Assembly (NCBI GenBank): GCA_019746155.1
Contig: JAIESJ010000192.1
Span: 1 to 11,568 of the forward strand
Direction of reading: 5' to 3'
Length of the DNA stretch: 11,568 bases
From: Burkholderiales bacterium
Lineage (GTDB): Bacteria > Pseudomonadota > Gammaproteobacteria > Burkholderiales > SG8-41
In this document: piece after piece, positions 1-8,441 of the stretch
Layout of the letters: every line of letters starts with the position of its first letter
Position numbering within the stretch: the first letter of the stretch is position 1
Made by a program: the position numbers and the translations under genes
The notes under the pieces: model-generated
The model's database searches: none
Told to the model about the DNA's origin: nothing
What the model saw: only the letters and a program-made list of their open reading frames with translations

Positions 1-1
1 A

Positions 2-1222
<1,221 letters not shown>

Positions 1223-1278
1223 TGAACGCCGCAGTTTTGTAATCGGCGCGAATTGCCCGGCGCGAGCCGGAATCCGGT

Positions 1279-1369
1279 AAAACAGAAGCCCCGCACTCCC
1301 TCATCCCTCCTTCCTCTCTCCAGATAACCGGCGAGAGGAAGGGGGAGGCTGGCGGGGCTTCCTGTTTTT
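1279..1369 (+). terminator. Long two-tier hairpin with U-tract downstream of groEL
   Basis: An outer stem pairs AACAG-AAGCCCCGC (1281-1294) with GCGGGGCTTCCTGTT (1352-1366), with one bulged base. An inner purine/pyrimidine stem pairs the CCTCCTTCCTCTC region near 1307-1319 with GAGAGGAAGGGGGAGG near 1333-1348. The outer stem closes directly onto a run of five T (1365-1369). This fits an intrinsic terminator for groEL, although the long body also resembles a REP-like intergenic repeat. Both arms were read directly from the sequence. Confidence 0.7.
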
Positions 1370-1395
1370 GGAGATATCGTGGCCTCGGTTACAAT
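1368..1395 (+). promoter_or_regulatory. Possible sigma70-type promoter for the small membrane protein gene
   Basis: TTGGAG (1368-1373) and TACAAT (1390-1395) are separated by 16 bases. The -10 hexamer matches the consensus at five of six positions and the -35 at about four. A start near 1402 would leave a leader of under 30 bases before the ATG at 1429. The -35 overlaps the end of the groEL terminator, so the downstream gene would have its own promoter. This is inferred from spacing and hexamers only. Confidence 0.45.
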
Positions 1396-1428
1396 GGCGA
1401 CGATGACCATCGGAACTGGCCCCTGAAC

Positions 1429-1734
1429 ATGCCCGTCGAGTTCACCCTGGTATCCATACTGCTCGCCCTGGTGCAGGTGGCGATCTACCTGTTTCTGGGC
1501 CGCGCGGTGATGTTTATTTTCGCCGGCGCGCGGCGCGACGAGAATTTCATTTACCAGCTGTTCAGGAAAGGGACCGACCTGTTCGTGAGGGCGGCGCGCT
1601 ATATCACGCCGCGCATCGTCATCGACAAGCACATTCCATTTGTTGCGTTCTTGCTCCTAGTCTGGATCGGGCTGCTGCTGGTGTATGCCAAGCGATATAT
1701 TTGCGTCGCGCAGCAGCTTAACTGCGGCCTGTAA
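1429..1734 (+). CDS. Small two-helix inner-membrane protein, function unknown
   Basis: This 101-residue protein has two clear hydrophobic segments, at about residues 6-32 and 69-87. Between them is a basic, aromatic hydrophilic linker (ARRDENFIYQLFRKGTDLFVRAARYITPRIV). This predicts a hairpin membrane protein with both ends on the same side. No catalytic motif, signal peptide cleavage site or metal ligand set was recognised. The ATG at 1429 is the first in-frame start after the predicted promoter. The Shine-Dalgarno sequence is weak. Groups of charged residues flanking the helices and a clean terminator behind it argue for a real gene. It stands alone between groEL and tRNA-Phe, with no operon partner to suggest a role. 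Confidence 0.8.
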   Translation: MPVEFTLVSILLALVQVAIYLFLGRAVMFIFAGARRDENFIYQLFRKGTDLFVRAARYITPRIVIDKHIPFVAFLLLVWIGLLLVYAKRYICVAQQLNCGL

Positions 1735-1736
1735 AT

Positions 1737-1765
1737 GCCGTTTCGCCTTGACGGGAAACGGCTTT
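1737..1765 (+). terminator. Intrinsic terminator of the small membrane protein gene
   Basis: GCCGTTTC (1737-1744) pairs perfectly with GAAACGGC (1755-1762) around a ten-base loop and is followed by TTT. It begins three bases after the stop codon. The U-tract is short, so termination may be partial. Confidence 0.65.
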
Positions 1766-1930
1766 AAGGTTTAAATAGCGCCCTTTCGTTATCGACCGCC
1801 GCTTCGGCGGCTCGTTGCGGCCGGAGCCAAAATCGCCTTGGCGATTTCAGTGGGGACTCATATCGCGCCCGCGATGTTATGTCGAAACTAAAATCCTTGT
1901 GCGCTGGTGTTTTTTGAAGTTTGCAGTACG
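1766..1930. other. Intergenic spacer upstream of tRNA-Phe with two small hairpins
   Basis: No coding sequence is seen here. Two compact palindromes are present: CCGCCG/CGGCGG with a three-base loop at 1796-1810, and AAATCGCC/GGCGATTT at 1830-1847. A 12-base copy of part of the tRNA-Phe anticodon arm (AAAATCCTTGTG) sits at 1890-1901. I could not identify a convincing tRNA promoter. Confidence 0.5.
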
Positions 1931-2006
<76 letters not shown>

Positions 2007-2012
2007 CCATTC

Positions 2013-2044
2013 AACGCCCAACCTCTATCGGTTGGGCGTTTTCA
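2013..2044 (+). terminator. Perfect-stem intrinsic terminator of tRNA-Phe
   Basis: AACGCCCAACC (2013-2023) pairs with GGTTGGGCGTT (2030-2040) as an uninterrupted 11-bp stem with the six-base loop TCTATC. It is followed by a T-rich end running into TTCATTT. It begins six bases after the CCA end and is the strongest terminator in the window. Confidence 0.9.
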
Positions 2045-2367
2045 TTTCCGGGTTCCGCGACACCACGCGGGGTTCGGCGCCGATCTGCAAGTGCCACGCC
2101 GTATCGGCCCGGCGTCCTGAAGTCGCCTGGTTCGACTCTCTTCTGCTCTCAGTTCTCTCAAAACCTGCACCAACTTCTTCGCCGGAGCGCACGCAAACGG
2201 CCTTATGCATCCGTGACTTGCGCGTGTGTTACTGCCAACGGTTGTTGGTTGTTCCTGGATGGGCAGTGCATTACCCCAACGCTCGAGTCGATCTCTGGCT
2301 TGTGTCTCATGAGGTGGTGTAAGTCTGTAAGTCCTGCAGTGCACGGCAAGACGCGGAGATGATCTCG
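2045..2367. other. About 320 bases with no recognisable gene
   Basis: Open frames exist here on both strands, but none has a credible start signal, recognisable family residues or continuity with a neighbour. A GGTTCGA motif near 2120 resembles a tRNA T-loop, but the flanking bases do not pair as a T stem and no other tRNA arms are present. I see nothing else that can be supported. It may be degraded coding DNA or simple spacer. Confidence 0.5.
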
Positions 2368-2399
2368 CCGGGCGCGACTACTGCACCGTCGCTGCCCGG
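2368..2399 (-). terminator. GC-rich hairpin just downstream of the LysR gene
   Basis: CCGGGC plus GCGAC (2368-2378) pairs with GTCGC plus GCCCGG (2388-2399), with one bulged T and a nine-base loop. It lies 17 bases beyond the regulator's stop codon. No U-tract follows in the minus direction, so it is a weak intrinsic terminator candidate or a 3' stabilising structure. Confidence 0.4.
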
Positions 2400-2415
2400 G
2401 TTCATGGGCCGGACG

Positions 2416-3315
2416 TTACACCCGCGCTGCGCCGGGCGACCCGGCAAGCAGATGCTCCAAGACATCGATGCGATGCCGGTGTGGCGCTGTAATCGCGTAG
2501 AAGTGCTCCTGCAATTGAGTAGATTGGCCTACCACGACGATGCTTCCCGTGCGGAGCTCGTCTTGCACCACGACTTCAGGCAATACCGTTAACCAACCGC
2601 TGTCCCGGGCGATCAGTCGGAGCATGGCCATGTCATCGACCTCGGCCCGCAGGCGGGGTTTGACCGCAGCGGACTCACACAAGGCATCGAATTGCGCCCG
2701 GATGGCGTGACGAGGCCCCGGCAGGGCAATTTCCACGTCATTCAAATCGTCGGGAACGCGCAGCGTGCGGCCTTGCCAGCCACTGGCAAGGCCGACCAGC
2801 GAGACCGATTGGCTGCCGAGAAAGCGGCAGTGCAAGGGGCGATCCGGGTCGACCGGTACTGTCTCGTTAGCAAGGACGACGTCGAGCTGATGCTGCGTCA
2901 GGCGCTCTAGTAGCCCCTCCAGCAAGCCGGATTCGAGGGTTACCACGACGGCGGGATTGGCGAGTGCCGGCCGAATCCAGTTTTCCTGATAGTTGCGCGA
3001 CAAGGTGGCCACGCTGCCCACGCGCAGCCTCGTCATGCCCTCGCTGCGTCCCTGCAAACGGCCGAGCATTTCCTGGCCCAGACCAAAGATGCTCTCGGCA
3101 TAAGAAAGGACAAGATGTCCGGTATCGGTCAGCACCAGACGGCGCCCCTCCCGGGCAAACAGCGCCTCGCCCAGGCGATCTTCCAATTGCCGAATCTGCG
3201 CCGACAGCGCCGATTGAGAGGTGTGAAGCGCTTGGGCCGCGCGTGTGAGGTGACCGGCCTTTGCAACCCTCCAGAAATAAAGGAGGTGATGGAAGTTCAG
3301 CTGCTCCAGATTCAT
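2416..3315 (-). CDS. LysR-type transcriptional regulator, NhaR-like, divergent from dabB
   Basis: The protein has 299 residues when started at the ATG at 3315 (MNLEQLNFHHLLYFWRVAKAGHL). The frame stays open to 3381, but the extra 22 residues are not LysR-like. An N-terminal winged helix-turn-helix spans about residues 5-65 (TRAAQALHTSQSALSAQIRQLEDRLGEALF), followed by the linker helix and a periplasmic-binding-protein-like effector domain. Sequence character resembles NhaR, the LysR regulator of the sodium/proton antiporter gene: HHLLYFW near the start, LGQEMLGRL after the HTH, then LLERLTQHQLDVVLAN and LPGPRHAIRAQFDAL. It lies 98 bases from, and head-to-head with, dabB, the usual LysR arrangement for controlling the neighbour. 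Likely role: a DNA-binding activator of the DAB operon sensing carbon, pH or ion status. The effector is not visible from sequence. Confidence 0.9.
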   Translation of the reverse strand: MNLEQLNFHHLLYFWRVAKAGHLTRAAQALHTSQSALSAQIRQLEDRLGEALFAREGRRLVLTDTGHLVLSYAESIFGLGQEMLGRLQGRSEGMTRLRVGSVATLSRNYQENWIRPALANPAVVVTLESGLLEGLLERLTQHQLDVVLANETVPVDPDRPLHCRFLGSQSVSLVGLASGWQGRTLRVPDDLNDVEIALPGPRHAIRAQFDALCESAAVKPRLRAEVDDMAMLRLIARDSGWLTVLPEVVVQDELRTGSIVVVGQSTQLQEHFYAITAPHRHRIDVLEHLLAGSPGAARV

Positions 3316-3413
3316 TCGTTCTATTTTGTATATAGATATGTTCGGATCAATGTATTTTACAGAACAATAGTCGGCGAGCAAGATGGCGCCAGTTCGTTTT
3401 ATGAGACCTCGCC
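3316..3413. promoter_or_regulatory. AT-rich divergent control region between the LysR gene and dabB
   Basis: The first 45 bases are strikingly AT-rich compared with both flanking genes and hold overlapping TATA-like strings (for example TATATAGATAT near 3329-3339 and TGTATTTTA near 3351). An inverted pair, TGTTC (3339-3343) and GAACA (3362-3366), flanks them 18 bases apart. Promoters for both genes and the LysR operator are expected here. I could not assign a single convincing -35/-10 pair on either strand. The ribosome binding sites of both genes are weak. Confidence 0.5.
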
Positions 3414-5009
3414 ATGGCTATGTCCGATCTACTACCCGCGGTTTGCGCCTTAGCGCCCGCCGTATTCATGCTGCTCGTCGCCCTGCTTGCCAGATCGTCA
3501 AAGGGCAGCAGCGGGGTCGTATGGACGGGGTTCGCTATCCTGTCCAGTCTTGCCTCAGTGTCCGCTCTGACCACGCTCGCCATCCAATGGCTCGGTCAGC
3601 ATCTTGGCTATGAGGGACAAGTCGGTCGCCTCCTGCCAGGTCTGATGATCAGTCAACTCAGCGCCTGGCTGGCTGTGCTGGTTCAACTGCTGGGTACAGT
3701 GATCGGCGTGTTCTCCGCGCGCTATCTGCAGGGTGAACTCGGCCAGAGGCGTTATGTAGTCGGGCTGTCCAGTGTGCTGGCTGCCGTACAAATCCTCTTG
3801 CTCGCGGATCACTGGCTTGTGCTGTTTGCGGCCTGGGCATGGGCAGGCGTGGCACTGCAGCAGTTACTTTGCTTTTACCCCGATCGGCCGTTCGCCCTGC
3901 TCGCTGCACACAAAAAGCGAATTGCTGATCGACTGGCCGACGCCTTGCTCATGGCCGCGGCGGCGTTGGCCTACCTGGAGATTGGCAACGGTTCGATTTC
4001 CGAGCTGCTGCGGCATGTCGCCAGCCACGGGGCATCTGTCGCGCTGCAGCTGAGCGCGGTCTGCCTGGTCCTGGCGGTAATCGTGCGTACCGCGCTGTTA
4101 CCGGTGCACGGCTGGCTGATACAGGTCATGGAAGCGCCTACGCCTGTCTCCGCGCTCCTGCATGCCGGAGTTGTCAATCTGGGTGGGTACGTCCTCATCC
4201 GCTTTGCACCACTTCTGGACGCTTCGTCGTTCGCCCGCTGGTTGCTGGTGATATTCGGACTGAGCACCGCCCTGTTGGCTGGCTTTGTCATGCTGACCCG
4301 CATCAGCATCAAGGTACGGCTGGCCTGGTCCACCGTGGCGCAGATGGGCTTCATGGTGCTCGAATGCGGCTTGGGCCTGTACCAGCTGGCAGTGCTGCAC
4401 CTGATCGGCCACTCTCTGTACAAAGCGCACACCTTTCTCTCGGCATCCACTGTTGTGCGGCAAACCCGGCTGCAGATGATGCATGGGGCGTCCGACACGA
4501 TGCGTTTCAGTCTGCTGGCTGCCCCTGTGCTGGCCTTTGCGACGGTCGCGCTGGTCCAAAGCCTCAGCACTGGCGCGGTCTGGCCCTGGTGGTGGAGCGC
4601 CGTCCTGGCGCTGGCCTGGGCGCCGATTTTCTGGCTGCCCGCGCAAATAAGTGACGCGACACCGCCGCCATGGCTTCGCCTGCTTGCTGGCTTCGGCATG
4701 ACGGTGCTGCTGACTTCGGCAGCCCTGCTCGGCCATGTCATGCCCCTGGGTGTCAGCAATGCGCCAAACCACGTGGCCGGCATCGTGACCTTGTTGGGCA
4801 TGGCCTTGATGTACCTCGGCCTCGCCATCCTGCAGGGACCTCACCGTGGTTTGGCAGCCTGGCGACGTTGGAGTTATGCAGGGTTCTATATCGACGAGCT
4901 CTACACCCGCTTCGCCTTGAAGCACTGGCCGACACGCTGGGCGGGCTCTGTATCAACTGCATACCGCCCCGCGCAGTCCGACATGGCTTCTGCCGCCGTT
5001 CCGCAATAA
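3414..5009 (+). CDS. dabB: DabB, membrane subunit of the DAB inorganic carbon transporter (NuoL/antiporter-like)
   Basis: This 531-residue, highly hydrophobic protein has roughly 13-14 predicted membrane helices and belongs to the proton-conducting antiporter family of NuoL. In DAB complexes it is thought to pass cations through the membrane to drive the DabA partner. Family landmarks are LLPVHGWLIQVMEAPTPVSALLHAG at 228-252, containing the diagnostic EAPTPVSAL, and HLIGHSLYKAHTFLSAS at 329-345. Lys337 aligns with the NuoL discontinuous-helix lysine. The NuoL TM5 Glu (GWE) aligns with Ala142, and the TM7 Lys with Arg225. There is no NuoL-type long lateral helix. The segment FYPDRPFALLAAHKKRIADRLAD after TM5 is DAB-like. 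It is followed after 21 bases by dabA, which makes DabB far likelier than a respiratory complex I subunit. No other nuo gene is nearby. The start may be the ATG at 3414 or 3420. Confidence 0.93.
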   Translation: MAMSDLLPAVCALAPAVFMLLVALLARSSKGSSGVVWTGFAILSSLASVSALTTLAIQWLGQHLGYEGQVGRLLPGLMISQLSAWLAVLVQLLGTVIGVFSARYLQGELGQRRYVVGLSSVLAAVQILLLADHWLVLFAAWAWAGVALQQLLCFYPDRPFALLAAHKKRIADRLADALLMAAAALAYLEIGNGSISELLRHVASHGASVALQLSAVCLVLAVIVRTALLPVHGWLIQVMEAPTPVSALLHAGVVNLGGYVLIRFAPLLDASSFARWLLVIFGLSTALLAGFVMLTRISIKVRLAWSTVAQMGFMVLECGLGLYQLAVLHLIGHSLYKAHTFLSASTVVRQTRLQMMHGASDTMRFSLLAAPVLAFATVALVQSLSTGAVWPWWWSAVLALAWAPIFWLPAQISDATPPPWLRLLAGFGMTVLLTSAALLGHVMPLGVSNAPNHVAGIVTLLGMALMYLGLAILQGPHRGLAAWRRWSYAGFYIDELYTRFALKHWPTRWAGSVSTAYRPAQSDMASAAVPQ

Positions 5010-5030
5010 AGCGCGCCTCAGGAGAACAAC

Positions 5031-7619
5031 GTGAACACGATAGACATCGCAAGCCCCAGCACACCAGCGGGCCTTGGCAGAATGGCCCAAGCGCCGTTTG
5101 AACCTTCCCTTGTCACGCAACTGGCCAATGAAGCGCTGTACGCTCACATTGATGCGGCCTGTGAGCAGGCCTGTCGGGCCATCGCGCCGGCCTGGCCGCT
5201 CGACCGCGCGATTGCGGTCAATCCACACTGGGGACGGATCGACTGGCCCTTGCGGCAAGTTGCCGCACGCATGGCGGTACTCGGCGACATCCAGGTCTTC
5301 CCGCCGCGCGCCTACCTGCGCCAGGCCTGGGACGAGGGACGCGTCACCGTGGACGATCTCGAATACGCACTGGTAACCCTGCCCCATTCGGATGCGGGCG
5401 CACCGAGTGCATCGCAGTGCATCGATGCCTTGAGTCGAGCGCCGGACATCGCCCGCTTGCCCCTACTCATCGATGTCCTCGACGACGACCCGGCACGTCA
5501 CACGCGCCTGTCCTGGCGGCAGGCGATCACCCATCAGGTCAGTCAGACCTGTGCGGCTTATTTCGACCAGCATCAGGCCGACTGGCAGCCCGATCGCCAC
5601 CAAGGGCTGTATGCCTTCTGGCGAGATACCCTGACCCACGACCACGGCATCGGGGTCTTGATGGGCTTGCCCGATCTGGGCAAGCGACTGAACGCGCTGC
5701 CCGCCACACGGCTCGATGCTGAGCGCTGGGCTTTGCAGCGCTTGGGCCTGCCGCAAGCCGTCTGGGCCGATTATTTGGAAGCCGTCCTGCTGACGGTCAA
5801 CGGCTGGGCCTCCTGGTGTGCTTACCTCGGCTGGCAGGCACGGCAGGCAGGCCAAACCGATGAAAATTTACGCGAGCTGCTGGCCATTCGCCTGGCATGG
5901 GGGGCGATCCTGCTGGAGTGCAAGGCTGATGCCTCAGCCCAACGGGCATTCGCCGCCTTGCACGCATCATGGTGTCAGGCATCGGCGCTGCTTGCAGCAG
6001 CCGAGCGTGCGCTAAGGGTCGACGAAGTTTGGCAGCTCGCGCTGGAAGCGGGTTACCAGCGTCAGCTGGCCCGCAAGCTCAGCGTGGCTGCAAGCCCTGA
6101 CACATTGGCAGAGTCCCAACAAGCGATTGAACTGCAGGCTGTTTTCTGCATCGATGTGCGCAGTGAGCGCCTGCGTCGCGCCCTCGAAGCGGCATGGCCT
6201 GCGATTCAAACCATCGGTTTTGCCGGCTTTTTCGGTCTGCCCGTCGCATATACACCTCTAGCGACGGACGCCCGCCGACCCCAACTGCCGGGGCTGCTTG
6301 CGCCAGCACTGGAAGTCTCGGATTGCATCATTCCAGGGGCGCCGGATGGGGGCGAGCATTCAGAGCATGCGCATGGCACTGCGCAGCAAGCCCGGCGGCG
6401 CCGATTCGCGTGGACCGAGCAGTGGCAAGCGAGCAGCCGCTGGCCGAGCGCTGCGTTTTCGTTTGTCGAAGCCGCCGGCGTCGGTTATCTCGGCAAGCTG
6501 GCCCGTTGGCTGAGCCCATCCGTCGCCGCACGCACCCGCGACGATCTGGCCGGCTTGCCCGCGCGCTATCGCCCGCTTTGTCGGCCGACGCTGGCCGGTA
6601 TCGATATCCCCACCAAGGTGGATCTGGCTGCTCGCGTCCTGCATGCCATGGGTCTGGATCAACACCTCGCGCCACTGGTACTGCTGGTCGGTCACGGTAG
6701 CCAAAGTGTCAATAACGCTCATGCAGCAGCGCTCGATTGCGGTGCCTGCTGCGGCCAGACCGGCGAGGTGAATGCCCGCGCGCTGGCGCAACTCCTCAAC
6801 GATCCCGCCGTACGTTTCGGCCTGGCGGCCAGAGGCATCGTCATACCGGCGCAGACGGTGTTTGTCGCTGCCTTGCACAACACCACGACAGATGAAGTCG
6901 AGTGGTTTGATCTCGACCTGCTGCCGCCATCAGCCCAGACCGGGTGGGCACGTGCGCGAGCTGCCTTCGATCAGGCCTGCGACCAGGTGCGGCGCGAACG
7001 CGCACCGCACCTGGGACTGGACCCGCGTGGCGGGCATGCGCATCTGTTGGCTCAGCTGCGCCGTCGCGCCAATGATGGCGCGCAGACCCGCCCTGAATGG
7101 GGGCTGGCCGGCAACGCCGCGTTCATCATCGCGCCGCGGCACCGTACACGCGGTGTGGTGCTGGATGGCCGCAGCTTCCTGCATGACTACGACGCGGAAA
7201 ATGACGCCGATGGCAGCGTGCTGGAACTGCTGATGACCGCCCCGATGCTGGTCACGCATTGGATCAACTGGCAATACCATGCCTCCACCTGCGAGCCGGA
7301 TCGGCTGGGCAGCGGCAACAAGGTGCTGCACAACGTGGTCGGCGGCCATATCGGGGTGTTCGAGGGCAACGGCGGGGATCTGCGCATCGGCTTGTCCAAG
7401 CAGTCCCTGCACGATGGTCAGCGCTGGGTGCACGAGCCCTTGCGCCTTACCGTGGTCATCGACGCGCCGCAGCAGGCCATCGACCGCGTGATTCAGCGGC
7501 ACGCCGTGGTGCGCCAGTTGCTGGCGCATGGCTGGCTGCATCTGTGGCACCTCCATGACGGACACCTGACCCGCTACAGCGCCGGCGGCTGGCATCCGCT
7601 GGGACTGGAGGCCGCATGA
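5031..7619 (+). CDS. dabA: DabA, zinc-containing subunit of the DAB inorganic carbon transporter (DUF2309)
   Basis: This 862-residue protein starts at GTG 5031, preceded by AGGAG six bases upstream. DabA is a cytoplasmic, membrane-associated protein with a beta-carbonic-anhydrase-like zinc site. With DabB it is proposed to hydrate CO2 unidirectionally and so accumulate bicarbonate. The zinc-site residues described for Halothiobacillus DabA (two Cys, Asp, His) are all visible here: Cys373 and Asp375 in FCIDVRSER, His555 in LVGHGSQS, and Cys570 in ALDCGACCGQ. The His-to-Cys spacing of 15 matches the characterised enzyme. NPHWG at 64-68 and LHNTTTDEVEWFD at 615-627 are also family-like. No signal peptide or membrane helix is evident. 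The length is within the family range. It shares the operon with dabB, and its stop overlaps the next gene's start by four bases, implying coupled translation. Confidence 0.96.
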   Translation: MNTIDIASPSTPAGLGRMAQAPFEPSLVTQLANEALYAHIDAACEQACRAIAPAWPLDRAIAVNPHWGRIDWPLRQVAARMAVLGDIQVFPPRAYLRQAWDEGRVTVDDLEYALVTLPHSDAGAPSASQCIDALSRAPDIARLPLLIDVLDDDPARHTRLSWRQAITHQVSQTCAAYFDQHQADWQPDRHQGLYAFWRDTLTHDHGIGVLMGLPDLGKRLNALPATRLDAERWALQRLGLPQAVWADYLEAVLLTVNGWASWCAYLGWQARQAGQTDENLRELLAIRLAWGAILLECKADASAQRAFAALHASWCQASALLAAAERALRVDEVWQLALEAGYQRQLARKLSVAASPDTLAESQQAIELQAVFCIDVRSERLRRALEAAWPAIQTIGFAGFFGLPVAYTPLATDARRPQLPGLLAPALEVSDCIIPGAPDGGEHSEHAHGTAQQARRRRFAWTEQWQASSRWPSAAFSFVEAAGVGYLGKLARWLSPSVAARTRDDLAGLPARYRPLCRPTLAGIDIPTKVDLAARVLHAMGLDQHLAPLVLLVGHGSQSVNNAHAAALDCGACCGQTGEVNARALAQLLNDPAVRFGLAARGIVIPAQTVFVAALHNTTTDEVEWFDLDLLPPSAQTGWARARAAFDQACDQVRRERAPHLGLDPRGGHAHLLAQLRRRANDGAQTRPEWGLAGNAAFIIAPRHRTRGVVLDGRSFLHDYDAENDADGSVLELLMTAPMLVTHWINWQYHASTCEPDRLGSGNKVLHNVVGGHIGVFEGNGGDLRIGLSKQSLHDGQRWVHEPLRLTVVIDAPQQAIDRVIQRHAVVRQLLAHGWLHLWHLHDGHLTRYSAGGWHPLGLEAA

Positions 7620-8209
7620 TGTCGGGCTATGTCGGGCAAAGGATTGCGCTTCTCACCCAGCACGGCAAGGAGCGGGTGATTGCACCGGTGCTCGAGAACG
7701 CACTGGGCTGCCGCGTCCGCCATTTCGACGGCTTCGACACCGACCTCCTGGGCACGTTTACCCGGGACATCCCGCGCTTTGGGACCCAGCTGGAAACGGC
7801 CCGAAAAAAGGCGCGCATCGGCATGGAGCTGTCCGGCCTGCCGCTCGGGCTCGCCAGCGAGGGTTCGTTCGGGCCCGACCCGTTCGCGGGGATGTTTCCC
7901 TGGAACGTGGAATTTCTGATTTGGGTTGACGACCTGCACGGGCTGGAGGTCGTCGGGGTAGCGCAGGGCAAGGCGAACTTCGCTCATCTGCTGGCGCGGG
8001 ACTGGGCGGCGGCCGAGGCCTTTGCCCGGCAATGGGGATTCCCCGAGCACCATCTGGTCGTGCGCCCGGAGGGCGAGGACTGCGGCGCACCCACGCGGGA
8101 ACCGCAAGCGGATGTGCTGGGCTGCGTGAAATGCCCGCATCGCGTGACCCGTGAACGCACGGACCGGAACACCGCCGACCCTGGCCGCTGCGGCTACTGC
8201 AACCCCTGA
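7616..8209 (+). CDS. DUF6671-like protein with C-terminal Cys motifs, apparently internally shortened
   Basis: This 197-residue protein starts inside the dabA stop (ATGATG at 7616-7621; GGAGG at 7607-7611 suits the second ATG at 7619 best). Residues about 8-150 resemble the uncharacterised DUF6671 family (RIALLTQHGKERVIAPVLE, FDTDLLGTFTRDIPR, ARKKARIGMELSGLPLGLASEGSFGP, PWNVEFLIWVDD). The last 40 residues carry Cys156, Cys170/Cys173 and Cys192/Cys195, a zinc-ribbon-like set ending in CGYCNP. From memory the family is longer, with an extra block between the VVRPEGED region and the Cys-rich tail. Here they are directly joined, suggesting an in-frame internal loss near base 8080. Function is unknown. 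Overlap with dabA suggests a role beside DAB, such as zinc delivery or assembly, but that is inference. The frame itself is intact. Confidence 0.8.
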   Translation: MMSGYVGQRIALLTQHGKERVIAPVLENALGCRVRHFDGFDTDLLGTFTRDIPRFGTQLETARKKARIGMELSGLPLGLASEGSFGPDPFAGMFPWNVEFLIWVDDLHGLEVVGVAQGKANFAHLLARDWAAAEAFARQWGFPEHHLVVRPEGEDCGAPTREPQADVLGCVKCPHRVTRERTDRNTADPGRCGYCNP

Positions 8210-8335
8210 GGAGTGCGTATTCAATGCTCATGTAGTCCGGACCTACACTCGTTGATGGCCTTCTCAGAGTGACCTTGAACCACGCTTCGAGACCGCCATC
8301 GACCCTGTGCTCCGGCTGCGCGCAACCTGCCGTCG
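8210..8335. other. Unassigned spacer between the DAB operon and the IS256 remnant
   Basis: These 126 bases lie between the stop of the DUF6671-like gene and the left inverted repeat of the insertion element. No coding frame or clear terminator is seen. An imperfect palindrome, GTAGTCCGGACCTAC, lies near 8232-8246 but has no T-run. Confidence 0.4.
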
Positions 8336-8365
8336 GGTAGAGTCCACGGTAGGGGTGTAAATCTG
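8336..8365 (+). repeat. Left terminal inverted repeat of the IS256 element
   Basis: GGTAG, GTCC and GGTGTAAAT blocks are found at the same spacing as in the right end, giving an imperfect repeat of about 27 bases. It defines the left border next to the DAB spacer. Confidence 0.75.
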
Positions 8366-8441
8366 GCGGCTGATGGTGGTGGCCATCGAGATCTCCGGTA
8401 AGGTTGAGTTTGCGAAGATCAACTTGACCGAGGAGAAGACG

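Noticed and set aside
2100..2160. GGTTCGACTC motif suggesting a second tRNA after tRNA-Phe
   Set aside because: The bases on either side do not form a T stem, and no acceptor, D or anticodon arms can be folded around it.
3971..4925. Long antisense open frames (275-285 codons) inside dabB
   Set aside because: They are by-products of GC-rich codon use opposite a well-supported family protein, and neither has a ribosome site or family resemblance.
3414..5009. Annotation as NADH-quinone oxidoreductase subunit L (nuoL)
   Set aside because: No other complex I genes are adjacent, the long lateral helix is missing, and it is directly followed by dabA.
6930..7595. 221-codon antisense frame inside the 3' part of dabA
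   Set aside because: The dabA frame carries the conserved family residues here. The antisense frame is compositionally a shadow.
8232..8246. Imperfect palindrome after the DUF6671-like gene as a terminator
   Set aside because: The stem is short and mismatched and has no following T-run.
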